Positions 1-6,607 of a stretch of 9,165 bases of DNA are shown here, in pieces. The DNA is from an uncultured Lachnospiraceae bacterium (GTDB taxonomy: Bacteria > Bacillota_A > Clostridia > Lachnospirales > Lachnospiraceae): positions 1-9,165 of the forward strand of contig CAMYVI010000092.1 of the NCBI GenBank assembly GCA_947302185.1, in the 5' to 3' direction. The notes under the pieces are model-generated. The model was given only the letters and a program-made list of their open reading frames with translations, had not been told where the DNA came from and did not search any database. How positions within the stretch are numbered: the stretch's first letter is position 1; the number at the start of each line of letters is the position of its first letter. Position numbers and translations under genes: made by a program.

Positions 1-311
1 GAGGCAGGACCGCATACACACATGCGGCACTTACCGTAACCGAGATCAAGGACTTCATATAAAGTCTTATTTTCTTCTATGATCGTATCCCGCCCGACAA
101 TTCCTATATCGGCTGCTCCGTAATAAACATATGTCGGGACATCGGGTCCTTTGGCGAGAAAGAAACGGAGTCCGAGCTCTTCGTTTGTAAATATCAGTTT
201 TCTTGTATTTTTGTCAAGCGCACCGGAAGCGTCAACGCCGATCCGCTCGAAAAGCTGCAGTGTTTTGTTGGCAAGCCTTCCTTTCGTGAGAGCAATTGTC
301 AGATATCTCAT
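1..311 (-). CDS. hisG: ATP phosphoribosyltransferase catalytic subunit, short form (HisG), N-terminal part
   Basis: HisG joins ATP and PRPP to give phosphoribosyl-ATP, the first step of histidine synthesis, in the cytoplasm. The gene starts at the ATG at 311-309 and leaves the window at base 1, so 103 residues are visible, about half of a short-form enzyme. The opening carries the family segment LTKGRL. Further on are KGPDVPTYV and ADIGIVGRD, both typical of HisG. The start is supported by AAAGGGGGA seven bases upstream and by the ATGA overlap with the hisZ stop, which implies coupled translation. Short HisG proteins lack the C-terminal regulatory domain and depend on HisZ, which is encoded immediately upstream, so the two genes confirm each other. 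The true 3' end and total length cannot be seen. Confidence 0.95.
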   Translation of the reverse strand, partial: MRYLTIALTKGRLANKTLQLFERIGVDASGALDKNTRKLIFTNEELGLRFFLAKGPDVPTYVYYGAADIGIVGRDTIIEENKTLYEVLDLGYGKCRMCVCGPA

Positions 312-1342
312 GACTTATCCCCCTTTCCGGCAATCTGCGCATCCGCGCCATAGGGAATCAGCTGCCTTTCCAGACAATTGGTCAGCTGATCCAGATAAAG
401 ACCGACGCCGACGGCCGGCAGATCTTTACCGAAATGGCCGAGAAGATTATCGTATCTGCCTCCTCTTGCAACCGGTTCTCCCGTACCGTAGGTGAAAGCC
501 GAGAAAATGATGCCGGTGTAATAATTATACTTTGAGAGGGAGCCGAAATCGTATGATGTGTAACGATCAAGCTTCTTCTCCGTCAGAATGCTCTGGATAT
601 CGCGGAGACGCTGTATTGCCTCTTTTTCCTGGTCTGAAAGAGCGTATTTTTCAGCCTTCTCAAATATCTCCGGCCCTCCGAAAAGCTGAGGAAGTTCTTC
701 CAATGCTTCTCTGACCTCATCGGGAACATGAGCCTGTCCGAGAACTTCGCTGACGCCGAAGAAATTCTTGTTCGAGATGAGTTTACGAATCGATTCGACA
801 GTTTCTTCGTCCAGTCCGGATCTCTCGGCAAGAGATTTGAAGAAATTTACCTCGCCTATACTGACCTGAAAGTCTTTGAGACCGGATGTAAGAAGCAGAT
901 CACAGATTACAGAGATGACTTCCGCATCCGCGGCAGCGCTCCCGTCTCCTATGAGTTCGACGCCCATCTGTGTGGACTCTTTCAGCCGTCCCTGATACTC
1001 ACGGGAATTGACAAAAGTATTTCCCTGATAACAGAGTCTTGCGGGTAATGCATTGTCCTGAAAATGCATGGCCACCGCTCTCGCAACAGAAGGTGTAAAG
1101 TCGGGACGGAGGACAAGCGTATTTCCGTCTCTGTCAAAGAACTTATAGAGTTCGTTGGACGGAGTTGTTCCGATATCACTGGAAAAGACCTCGAAATATT
1201 CGAAAGTCGGTGTCTCGATGTCTTCATATCCGTAGCGGGCAAAAACGCCGTCGAGCTGATGCATGAGCATCTTCTTGTTCATTTTGTTACGTCCGTACAG
1301 ATCTCTGACGCCGTCCGGTGTGTGGATGACTCTGTTGTTCAT
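308..1342 (-). CDS. hisZ: ATP phosphoribosyltransferase regulatory subunit HisZ
   Basis: HisZ resembles the catalytic core of histidyl-tRNA synthetase but does not charge tRNA. It assembles with short HisG to form ATP phosphoribosyltransferase and is known to carry the histidine feedback response. The 344-residue protein shows class II synthetase-like motifs: [14 protein letters not shown] (about residues 78-91), QMGVELIG (about 125-132), and [10 protein letters not shown] followed by [11 protein letters not shown] near 275-303. The ATG at 1342-1340 has AAGGAG at 1355-1350 with seven bases of spacing. It ends soon after the GVGLYLDQL strand, shorter than the roughly 390 residues of Bacillus HisZ but near the Lactococcus length. 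Its stop overlaps the hisG start, so the short end looks natural. A 92-bp gap separates it from recU, so it may begin its own transcript. A histidyl-tRNA synthetase is less likely given the hisG partner and the lack of an anticodon-binding domain. Confidence 0.93.
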   Translation of the reverse strand: MNNRVIHTPDGVRDLYGRNKMNKKMLMHQLDGVFARYGYEDIETPTFEYFEVFSSDIGTTPSNELYKFFDRDGNTLVLRPDFTPSVARAVAMHFQDNALPARLCYQGNTFVNSREYQGRLKESTQMGVELIGDGSAAADAEVISVICDLLLTSGLKDFQVSIGEVNFFKSLAERSGLDEETVESIRKLISNKNFFGVSEVLGQAHVPDEVREALEELPQLFGGPEIFEKAEKYALSDQEKEAIQRLRDIQSILTEKKLDRYTSYDFGSLSKYNYYTGIIFSAFTYGTGEPVARGGRYDNLLGHFGKDLPAVGVGLYLDQLTNCLERQLIPYGADAQIAGKGDKS

Positions 1343-1349
1343 GAAAAAT

Positions 1350-1355
1350 CTCCTT
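1350..1355 (-). promoter_or_regulatory. Shine-Dalgarno site of hisZ
   Basis: On the minus strand this reads AAGGAG, seven bases before the ATG. It is one of the strongest ribosome binding sites in the window. It contrasts with the coupled genes just upstream, which supports independent translation initiation of hisZ. Confidence 0.75.
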
Positions 1356-1434
1356 GTAATAAGCAGTATCTTGCCGGGATTACTATTATCCGAATGTATT
1401 GCCTTTGCGGCAGGCGGTTATGCGCCGGAATCGA

Positions 1435-1989
1435 TTATTGATCTCCTGAAGGAAGTTCGTCATCCCGGTCATCAAGATCCCTCTGTATACCTTCCAGGAT
1501 AAGCAGAGTGTTTCGCTTTTCTCCGATAAAAAAAGCGGGGTCCAACTCTTCGATTCTGAAGCTCTTTCTGCCGCCCTCCGCCCGTCTTTTCCAGAAACGG
1601 AGCATCTCCCGGAGCCGAAGATAGTAATACTCCTGTCTTTCCGAATAATACAGGATAAAAAACGCGAGTCCGCCCTGTTCTTCAAAATCCCGCATAAATG
1701 CAGCCTGATGTTCATGAATGTTCTGGAGCGGAAATGTATCGGAAGCACATTCTTTCGCGTCGAAACAGATCGGTATTCCCTGTACGACACCTATGTAATC
1801 TACGGTACTCTTCTGATCGAAATAGGCAAGTGTGATATGTCTCGTTGCCTTATCTATCTCTATGGGCGTAATGGGAGTCGGGATTTTCTGGATGACTGCC
1901 AGACCGCTGGTCCGATAATGTTCAATTGTATAATTTATGACGTCTTCGAGTACTGAACCTCGAAGGCCTCTGGATTTCCAGGTACCCAT
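1435..1989 (-). CDS. recU: Holliday junction resolvase RecU
   Basis: RecU is the Gram-positive enzyme that cuts four-way DNA junctions during recombinational repair and chromosome segregation; it works in the cytoplasm as a homodimer. The 184-residue protein carries the family core: STVDYIG (Asp64), FDAKE (Asp77, Lys79, Glu80) and FPLQNIHEHQ (86-95). The spacing from Asp64 to Asp77 matches the metal-binding Asp/Glu pair of Bacillus RecU, but the second acid is Asp here where Bacillus has Glu. The C-terminal part with RFWKRR and GRKSF also fits the family. The N-terminus is a little shorter than in the roughly 206-residue Bacillus protein. The ATG at 1989-1987 overlaps the lepB stop (TGATG), and no good ribosome binding site is visible, so translation probably depends on lepB. 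In many Firmicutes recU sits beside a penicillin-binding protein gene; here it follows lepB. Confidence 0.93.
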   Translation of the reverse strand: MGTWKSRGLRGSVLEDVINYTIEHYRTSGLAVIQKIPTPITPIEIDKATRHITLAYFDQKSTVDYIGVVQGIPICFDAKECASDTFPLQNIHEHQAAFMRDFEEQGGLAFFILYYSERQEYYYLRLREMLRFWKRRAEGGRKSFRIEELDPAFFIGEKRNTLLILEGIQRDLDDRDDELPSGDQ

Positions 1990-2543
1990 CAGCCGATCGG
2001 TCCGAATCTTGATGCAGGCCAGTATCTGAAGAAAGCCTTTCCGAGTATCTGGTCGTTCCGCACGAATTTATTGTTCCAGAATCTGGAATCGTGACTGTTA
2101 TTTCTGTTATCGCCCATCACAAAGTAGCAATTGGCCGGAACTATATAAGGCCCGAAATTTCCGTGCGGTTCCTCCGGACAGAAACTGTCGTCGAGAGGTT
2201 CTGTATCCTGATTGAGATAGACCTTGCCGTCAACGATATTAACGACGTCTCCGGGCATTCCGATGACTCTCTTGATGAAAAGCTTGCTTTCGTCGTCCGG
2301 ATACCTGAAGATAATAATATCAAATCTTTCCGGACCGGAAGAAGTATAAGCAAGCCTGTTCCCGAAAATCTGGTCATTGACCATGATGGTCTTTTCCATG
2401 GAAGATGACGGAATCTTTGCGTTAACTACAATGAACTCATTAAGAAATAGGACGACCGTCACTACAACAGCTATCATCACGATGTAGGACATTATCTCTT
2501 TTTTTATGTCGATTTTCTCCTCGGCGTTATCTTTATTATCCAA
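1989..2543 (-). CDS. lepB: Signal peptidase I (type I leader peptidase)
   Basis: This membrane-anchored serine protease removes signal peptides from exported proteins on the outer face of the membrane. The 184-residue protein has a short charged cytoplasmic start, one membrane segment at about residues 18-40, and then the conserved boxes. These are IPSSSMEKT with the catalytic Ser48, FIKRVIGMPGD with the general-base Lys91, and GDNRNNSHDSR at 144-154. The single N-terminal anchor and small size are typical of Gram-positive enzymes. The start is a TTG at 2543-2541, supported by AAAGGA at 2558-2553 with nine bases of spacing and by the absence of an ATG before residue 18, which lies inside the membrane segment. 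It sits 25 nt behind the reconstructed end of the pseudouridine synthase gene and overlaps recU by one base, so it is probably in the same operon. Confidence 0.95.
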   Translation of the reverse strand: MDNKDNAEEKIDIKKEIMSYIVMIAVVVTVVLFLNEFIVVNAKIPSSSMEKTIMVNDQIFGNRLAYTSSGPERFDIIIFRYPDDESKLFIKRVIGMPGDVVNIVDGKVYLNQDTEPLDDSFCPEEPHGNFGPYIVPANCYFVMGDNRNNSHDSRFWNNKFVRNDQILGKAFFRYWPASRFGPIG

Positions 2544-2552
2544 TGCAGCTGA

Positions 2553-2558
2553 TCCTTT
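2553..2558 (-). promoter_or_regulatory. Shine-Dalgarno site selecting the TTG start of lepB
   Basis: The minus strand reads AAAGGA, nine bases before the TTG at 2543-2541. No in-frame ATG or GTG lies nearby upstream, so this site decides the unusual start. Confidence 0.6.
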
Positions 2559-2568
2559 CTGAGCTAAT

Positions 2569-2694
2569 TTACATGAACCGGTGAAATTCCTCCGGTATCA
2601 CTGCTTTTAATGTCTTTCCCGACAGGTAACCGAATGTTTCTTCTGTTTCCGAAAATGCAATTTCAGCGGCATGAAGCATCTGATATCGTATAAC
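2569..2694 (-). pseudogene. Detached C-terminal end of the RluA-family pseudouridine synthase, beyond an in-frame TAA
   Basis: Reading on in the same frame past the TAA at 2697-2695 gives 41 more codons before the next stop at 2571-2569. The extension contains YQMLHAAEIAF and GYLSGKTLKAVIPEEF. This is the expected C-terminal end of RluA enzymes, whose catalytic domain closes with a QLLHA motif and a final strand. The spacing from KYG (before the stop) to QMLHA (after it) matches what I recall for intact family members. The internal TAA falls where relatives usually have Tyr or Phe, so a single base change from TAT or TAC would explain it. No start codon with a ribosome binding site is apparent, so this piece is unlikely to be translated alone. 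It fills most of what would otherwise be a 151-bp gap before lepB. Confidence 0.85.
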
Positions 2695-3606
2695 TTACCT
2701 GTCGGTTACTTCGCGGTTCGTATCGGGATTTCCGTATTTCGGGTCTCCGACGATCGGATTGCCGAGATGTGCAAGGTGCGCTCTTATCTGGTGAGTCCTT
2801 CCGGTCACAAGTTGGGCTTCCACTGTCGAATATCCGTCGCGGCTTCCGATTGTTCTGAAGACAGTTATTATTTTTTTTCCGCCGTCTATGGGTCCGTCAC
2901 TGACTTTGACCTTATTGTCGGAAGCAGTCTTCCTGAGATAGGCCTCATAACGCCCGTCGGTGATATGTCCGCGGATCACACAGAGATACTTTTTCGTGAC
3001 AGTGCGGTCATGTACGGCGCCCGACAGGAAACGGAGTCCTCTGAGTGAGACACCGCACATAACTATACCGCTGGTATTTCTGTCCAATCGGTTTACGGGA
3101 GCGGGACGGAATGTAACAAGGTCATTTTCCGTCAGTTTTCCTGAAACAAGCAGGTAAGCGGTCAGCATTTCCACAATGCTGTCCTTTCCCGAGCGATCCG
3201 GCTGTGACAGAATTCCTCTCGGCTTATTCCAGAAAATCAGGTCTTCATCCTCATAAATAATATTTTGTGCAAATGCAGCCGCCTTCTCATCCGTGACGAC
3301 ATTCCTGCCCGGTCTGTGTCCGGTCACGGCGGTCATCGGATTACCTACATCGGAAATCCCGTATCCGCTGTTGCCCGATACAGCTATTCCGGAGAATTTT
3401 ATGAAAGTGTCGTCCGAAAAGAAAAGCCGGATTTCATCACCTGAAGAGAGGATTTCCGAACCGGACGCCTTTCTGCCGTTCAGTGTGATGTTCTTTTTTC
3501 TGAGCATTTTATAAATAAAACTTTTCGGTGCTTCACGGAGCAGCTTTCCGAGGTATTTATCGAAACGCTGACCGGCTTCATTCTTACCTGCGATAAAACT
3601 TTTCAT
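2695..3606 (-). CDS. RluA-family 23S rRNA pseudouridine synthase, cut short by an in-frame stop
   Basis: This family converts uridine to pseudouridine, usually in 23S rRNA. The 303-residue product has an S4 RNA-binding domain at about residues 13-65 and a Gly/Ser-rich linker at about 70-112. The catalytic domain starts near residue 115 and includes VNRLDRNTSGIV, where Asp175 is the catalytic residue, then KKYLCVIRG and GRTHQIRAHL. It ends prematurely just after GDPKYG, because a TAA at 2697-2695 interrupts the frame; the missing 41 residues are encoded directly downstream. The catalytic residues remain, but loss of the closing motif probably destabilises the fold. The ATG at 3606-3604 overlaps the stop of the upstream membrane-protein gene (ATGA), and no strong ribosome binding site is visible. 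The exact rRNA target (RluC-like or RluD-like) cannot be told. Confidence 0.88.
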   Translation of the reverse strand: MKSFIAGKNEAGQRFDKYLGKLLREAPKSFIYKMLRKKNITLNGRKASGSEILSSGDEIRLFFSDDTFIKFSGIAVSGNSGYGISDVGNPMTAVTGHRPGRNVVTDEKAAAFAQNIIYEDEDLIFWNKPRGILSQPDRSGKDSIVEMLTAYLLVSGKLTENDLVTFRPAPVNRLDRNTSGIVMCGVSLRGLRFLSGAVHDRTVTKKYLCVIRGHITDGRYEAYLRKTASDNKVKVSDGPIDGGKKIITVFRTIGSRDGYSTVEAQLVTGRTHQIRAHLAHLGNPIVGDPKYGNPDTNREVTDR

Positions 3607-4208
3607 AGTGAAATTTCCGTCAGTATTGTCCAGATCACTTCCTCACGGTTGTAGTCCGGATAGCGGGAATCAGGTCTGAATTGAATTCCCTCTCTCAATG
3701 AGTCTGCATGTTCATTCAGACTGTCCATACGCTCGATGAATTTGTCCCTGCTCCGCATCAAATTCACACTGACCGAGTATCCCGCGGATCTTAGTGTTTT
3801 TGTTATGTAATTCTGCGTAAACGATGCGTCGGCTTTCTGATCGGATACGAACCCGACAACATTGTTGCCGCAGATTGCACAGGCATCAATATATGTACTG
3901 GCTTTCTCATGTGTCACATAGAGCTCATACGCCATCAAAAGAGAGCCTGTGTGGGCAGAAATCTCACGGTACTCTTCCGCCGGCAGGGAATCATGCAGAA
4001 AGACCATAATGACGCTCACAAGAGACATTGCACAGGGAACGATTGAAACGCATGCGATTACGGTGAGAAGATTCCGTATTGATCCGTTCAGAAGAATACC
4101 TGTGACAATGAGCGCGGCAGGAACCAGCAGCATCAGAACTAAGATGAGAAGCCTTCTTTTTCGCTCGCTTCTGAAATACCCGTATTCACCTTTGCCTATT
4201 CTATTCAT
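3603..4208 (-). CDS. Two-pass membrane protein of unknown function
   Basis: I do not recognise a characterised function. From the ATG at 4208-4206 the protein has 201 residues. A basic start (RSERKRR, 13-19) precedes two hydrophobic segments at about 20-40 and 47-71 joined by a short loop. A soluble domain of about 130 residues follows. The positive-inside rule suggests that both ends face the cytoplasm. The soluble part includes a Cys-x-x-Cys pair (Cys110, Cys113) beside GNNVVGFVSD and ends in an aromatic helix, EEVIWTILTEISL. Three starts are possible: TTG 4217, ATG 4214 and ATG 4208. AAGGAG at 4223-4218 lies nine bases from 4208 but only three from 4214, so I prefer 4208. The stop overlaps the start of the pseudouridine synthase gene, so the two are probably co-translated. 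I believe similar proteins precede rluA-like genes in Lachnospiraceae, but that is from memory. Confidence 0.85.
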   Translation of the reverse strand: MNRIGKGEYGYFRSERKRRLLILVLMLLVPAALIVTGILLNGSIRNLLTVIACVSIVPCAMSLVSVIMVFLHDSLPAEEYREISAHTGSLLMAYELYVTHEKASTYIDACAICGNNVVGFVSDQKADASFTQNYITKTLRSAGYSVSVNLMRSRDKFIERMDSLNEHADSLREGIQFRPDSRYPDYNREEVIWTILTEISL

Positions 4209-4217
4209 ATGCATCAA

Positions 4218-4223
4218 CTCCTT
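4218..4223 (-). promoter_or_regulatory. Shine-Dalgarno site deciding the start of the membrane protein gene
   Basis: The minus strand reads AAGGAG. The distance is nine bases to the ATG at 4208 and three to the ATG at 4214, which favours the former. Confidence 0.6.
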
Positions 4224-4231
4224 AAGAGGCT

Positions 4232-4240
4232 ATTCTAACA
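4232..4240 (-). promoter_or_regulatory. Possible extended -10 promoter before the membrane protein gene
   Basis: The minus strand reads TGTTAGAAT, which is a TGn extension plus TAGAAT (five of six against TATAAT). It lies in the 77-bp gap after the rsmF-like gene. No good -35 box sits 16-18 bases upstream, which extended -10 promoters can tolerate. The predicted start near 4225 would leave almost no leader before the ribosome binding site, so the call is weak. Confidence 0.3.
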
Positions 4241-4285
4241 TAAATCCTATCTTCATGCACTAAAGATTTTGACCGGGACGATTAA

Positions 4286-5779
4286 TCAGGAGGTTCGCCA
4301 TCCCGGATTCCGCCTGTTCTTCAGCAGCCCCCGGGACGCCTGGCCGAACCCGATCGGGAAACCTTCCGCGAGTACCAGAATGTCTCCGGCATAAAGCGCA
4401 CCGTTCTGTCCGGCAAATCCGGCGGATCTGATATTTCTTTCTGTCACCTTGCGTCCTTTTCTGTTCCGGTCAGGCTTTGTCTTGCTGTCATACCGATCAG
4501 GATTTTTTATTTTCTTATCTGTCAGACGTAACCCGAATAGTTCCTCTTTTTCATCGCCGCTGAAAGTGATTTCATCTGTTTCAAAAGGAATACTTTCACC
4601 TCGGAGATAGCGAAATAGCCTTTCGTCGTCTGCTTTAAGGTCAAATGTTCCCGGCCATTCTCCCTTAGAAAGCGCCTGGGCAAAAGCCTGCGAAGGATGT
4701 ATAACACCGAACTTCAGAGTTCCGACGTGAAGGCCCGTCATCAGATAGCGGATTCCGGCCCGCGGCATATGTCCCTCGGGAAGCCGGTACATCCGGTCGC
4801 CCACCTGATAAAATATCGGTCCGATATCACACTGTCTGTCAATAACATCTTCCTGACTGAGATTTTTCTTGTGAAGCAGGCAGATGAACTGACCCTCCCC
4901 CCTCATCCTGTGGGGCATCACACGCACACAATCGGATAGTTCGGGAAGACGGCGTCTGAGAAATCCCGGATAATGATTGAAAGAGCATATTTCAAGTTCC
5001 GGATGCATTTTGAGAAGCTTGATGATGTTGCCTTCGTTTTCGATTTCCGAGAAAGTACATGTTGAGTATACCATCAATCCGCCGTTTCTGAGCATTTTCA
5101 CAGCCGCTTCGAGGATTTCGAACTGAAAAAGCGCATAGTATTCCGGACCCTTTTCGAGCCAGTCTTTAATCATTTCAGGTTTCCTGCGGAACATTCCTTC
5201 ACCGGAACATGGAGCGTCGACAAGTATTTTATCAAAGAAAGACGGAAAGACTGATGAGAGCTTTTCGGGAGCCTCGGCAGTAATGTAGGCATTTACTGCT
5301 CCGGACATTTCTATGTTTTTTCTGAGTGCCTGTGCACGGGAGACCGAGATATCGTTGGCATAAAGTAGTCCCGATCCTCCGAGCTTTGACAGAAGTTCTG
5401 TCGCCTTTCCGCCCGGTGCGGCGCACAGGTCAAGTACAAAATCGCCTCTGGATATCGGCAGTATCTCTGCCGGAGTCATTGCGGACGGTTCCTGAATATA
5501 ATACAGTCCGGCCTGATAAAGGGGATGACCTGAAAACCGGGAAGTATCATTAATATGGAAACCGTTATGAATCCAACCGATCGGGTCGGATAAAGTACTG
5601 TCCGGCAGCGTATCTTCCGCTTTTTCTGTCCAGATTTTTTTGAAGTGATCAGCGTCTGTTTTTAATTCGTTGATCCGTATTCCGTGCTCCGGTAACGCAA
5701 GAAAACTATCCTGCCATGCAGGATAGTCTTCTTTTAATAATTCATACATTCTTGTGCAGTATTTTTCCGGTAGCTTCAA
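4286..5779 (-). CDS. rsmF: RsmF/RsmB-type 16S rRNA cytosine-C5 methyltransferase (NOL1/NOP2/Sun family)
   Basis: The enzyme transfers a methyl group from S-adenosylmethionine to carbon 5 of a cytosine in rRNA. The 497-residue protein has an N-terminal recognition region, then the SAM-binding motif LDLCAAPGGKA (about 116-126). DAPCSGEGMFRR (188-199) holds Cys191, and STCTFSEIENE (239-249) holds the catalytic Cys241. The C-terminal third fits the RsmF-type extension: a first accessory domain, a Lys/Arg-rich linker near 424-450, and a closing PUA-like segment from about 465 with GFPIGFGQ and LLKN. The start is TTG at 5779-5777, backed by AAAGGA at 5792-5787 with seven bases of spacing; the first ATG is ten codons further in. 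It follows the alarmone synthetase by 12 nt, so the two are co-transcribed. The modified rRNA position is inferred only from architecture, so the symbol is tentative. Confidence 0.9.
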   Translation of the reverse strand: MKLPEKYCTRMYELLKEDYPAWQDSFLALPEHGIRINELKTDADHFKKIWTEKAEDTLPDSTLSDPIGWIHNGFHINDTSRFSGHPLYQAGLYYIQEPSAMTPAEILPISRGDFVLDLCAAPGGKATELLSKLGGSGLLYANDISVSRAQALRKNIEMSGAVNAYITAEAPEKLSSVFPSFFDKILVDAPCSGEGMFRRKPEMIKDWLEKGPEYYALFQFEILEAAVKMLRNGGLMVYSTCTFSEIENEGNIIKLLKMHPELEICSFNHYPGFLRRRLPELSDCVRVMPHRMRGEGQFICLLHKKNLSQEDVIDRQCDIGPIFYQVGDRMYRLPEGHMPRAGIRYLMTGLHVGTLKFGVIHPSQAFAQALSKGEWPGTFDLKADDERLFRYLRGESIPFETDEITFSGDEKEELFGLRLTDKKIKNPDRYDSKTKPDRNRKGRKVTERNIRSAGFAGQNGALYAGDILVLAEGFPIGFGQASRGLLKNRRNPGWRTS

Positions 5780-5786
5780 TGTTTTA

Positions 5787-5792
5787 TCCTTT
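5787..5792 (-). promoter_or_regulatory. Shine-Dalgarno site selecting the TTG start of the rsmF-like gene
   Basis: The minus strand reads TGAAAGGAT, so AAAGGA begins within the stop codon of the alarmone synthetase gene. The seven-base spacing to the TTG at 5779 supports that start and suggests translational coupling between the two genes. Confidence 0.6.
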
Positions 5793-6607
5793 CAGAGCGG
5801 TTTTGAATCGACCGACTGTGCTCTGTAGCCTTCTGCAAAAATATCGAGTTGCCGCTGGAAACGCTTTAATTCTTCGATATCGTTCGTCATGAAAATACGG
5901 TAGAATTCATTCTGAATCTTCAGTACTTCTCTTTCGCTGGCCACATGATAGAGATTTTCTATACATATCAGGATATCTTTTACTATGCCGGTCTGAATCT
6001 GTGAATCGATCTGTGCGTCGATGATCTCGCTTCTGACCTGCGACATTTCATTGTCAAGAATAAAAATAGCATCTGAAATTCGTTCAAGCTGATCTGAAAT
6101 GTGTTCAGGAATACTGCCTTTATACTTGTACTGTAGTGAGTGTTCCGTTGTAGCCCAGAAATTCATGGCCATAGTCCGAATCTGAATTTCAACATGAATT
6201 CTTTTCGGACCTTTGATTGTCTCCACAACGTAAGAAATGATCAAATGATAGCTCCTGTATCCGCTGGCTTTTTTGTTTTCAAGGTAATTCTTCTGCTGAA
6301 GTACCTCCATATCGGAGCGCATTCTGATCAGGGTAGCTACTTTCTCGATATCCTCCACAAACTGACAGATGATACGGACTCCCGCTATATCTTCGACCAT
6401 ATCTTCCAGATGCTCGAACGGAATACTCTTTTTCTTCATTTTTTCCAGAATACTGGATACGGTCTTTACTCTCCCCTGAACGCTTTCTATCGGAGAGTAA
6501 AGACTGTTCTTGGAGAATTCCATCTTCATACTGTTGAACTTGACCATAAGTTCTGACACAGCCTGCTCATACGGATGGAGCATCTCCCGCCAAAGTTGAA
6601 TTTCCAT
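5792..6607 (-). CDS. Small alarmone synthetase, GTP pyrophosphokinase (RelP/RelQ type)
   Basis: Enzymes of this type transfer pyrophosphate from ATP to GTP or GDP, giving the stress alarmones pppGpp and ppGpp in the cytoplasm. The 271-residue protein has the synthetase domain only. Visible motifs are GRVKTVSSILEK (about 45-56), EDIAGVRII (72-80), GYRSYHL (116-122), VEIQIRT with Glu140 (139-145) and WATTEHSLQYKYK (151-163). There is no HD hydrolase domain before it and no TGS or ACT domain after it, which separates it from long RelA/SpoT proteins. About 90 residues of predicted helix follow the synthetase core; such helices mediate tetramer assembly in RelP and RelQ. The ATG at 6607-6605 has GGAG ten bases upstream, a loose spacing. 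It lies between the pepD-like gene (36 nt) and the rsmF-like gene (12 nt). Whether it is closer to RelP or RelQ cannot be settled here. Confidence 0.93.
   Translation of the reverse strand: MEIQLWREMLHPYEQAVSELMVKFNSMKMEFSKNSLYSPIESVQGRVKTVSSILEKMKKKSIPFEHLEDMVEDIAGVRIICQFVEDIEKVATLIRMRSDMEVLQQKNYLENKKASGYRSYHLIISYVVETIKGPKRIHVEIQIRTMAMNFWATTEHSLQYKYKGSIPEHISDQLERISDAIFILDNEMSQVRSEIIDAQIDSQIQTGIVKDILICIENLYHVASEREVLKIQNEFYRIFMTNDIEELKRFQRQLDIFAEGYRAQSVDSKPL

Noticed and set aside
1385..1413. Promoter before hisZ (GATAAT with CTGCCG 17 bases upstream on the minus strand)
   Set aside because: The -10 is good but the -35 matches only three of six. A promoter is expected in this gap, but this one is not well supported.
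1343..1434. T-box or attenuator leader for the histidine genes
   Set aside because: The gap is only 92 bp, holds no strong hairpin with a T run, and has no recognisable T-box sequence.
1064..1441. 125-codon open frame on the plus strand
   Set aside because: It is antisense to hisZ, with no plausible ribosome binding site or recognisable domain. It is a by-product of codon use on the other strand.
2671..3048. 125-codon plus-strand frame crossing the internal stop of the pseudouridine synthase
   Set aside because: I considered whether an antisense gene explains the stop. The protein has no recognisable features and the minus-strand frame carries family motifs on both sides.
6140..6556. 138-codon open frame on the plus strand
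   Set aside because: It lies wholly antisense to the alarmone synthetase, whose motifs are all conserved, and its product looks like no known protein.
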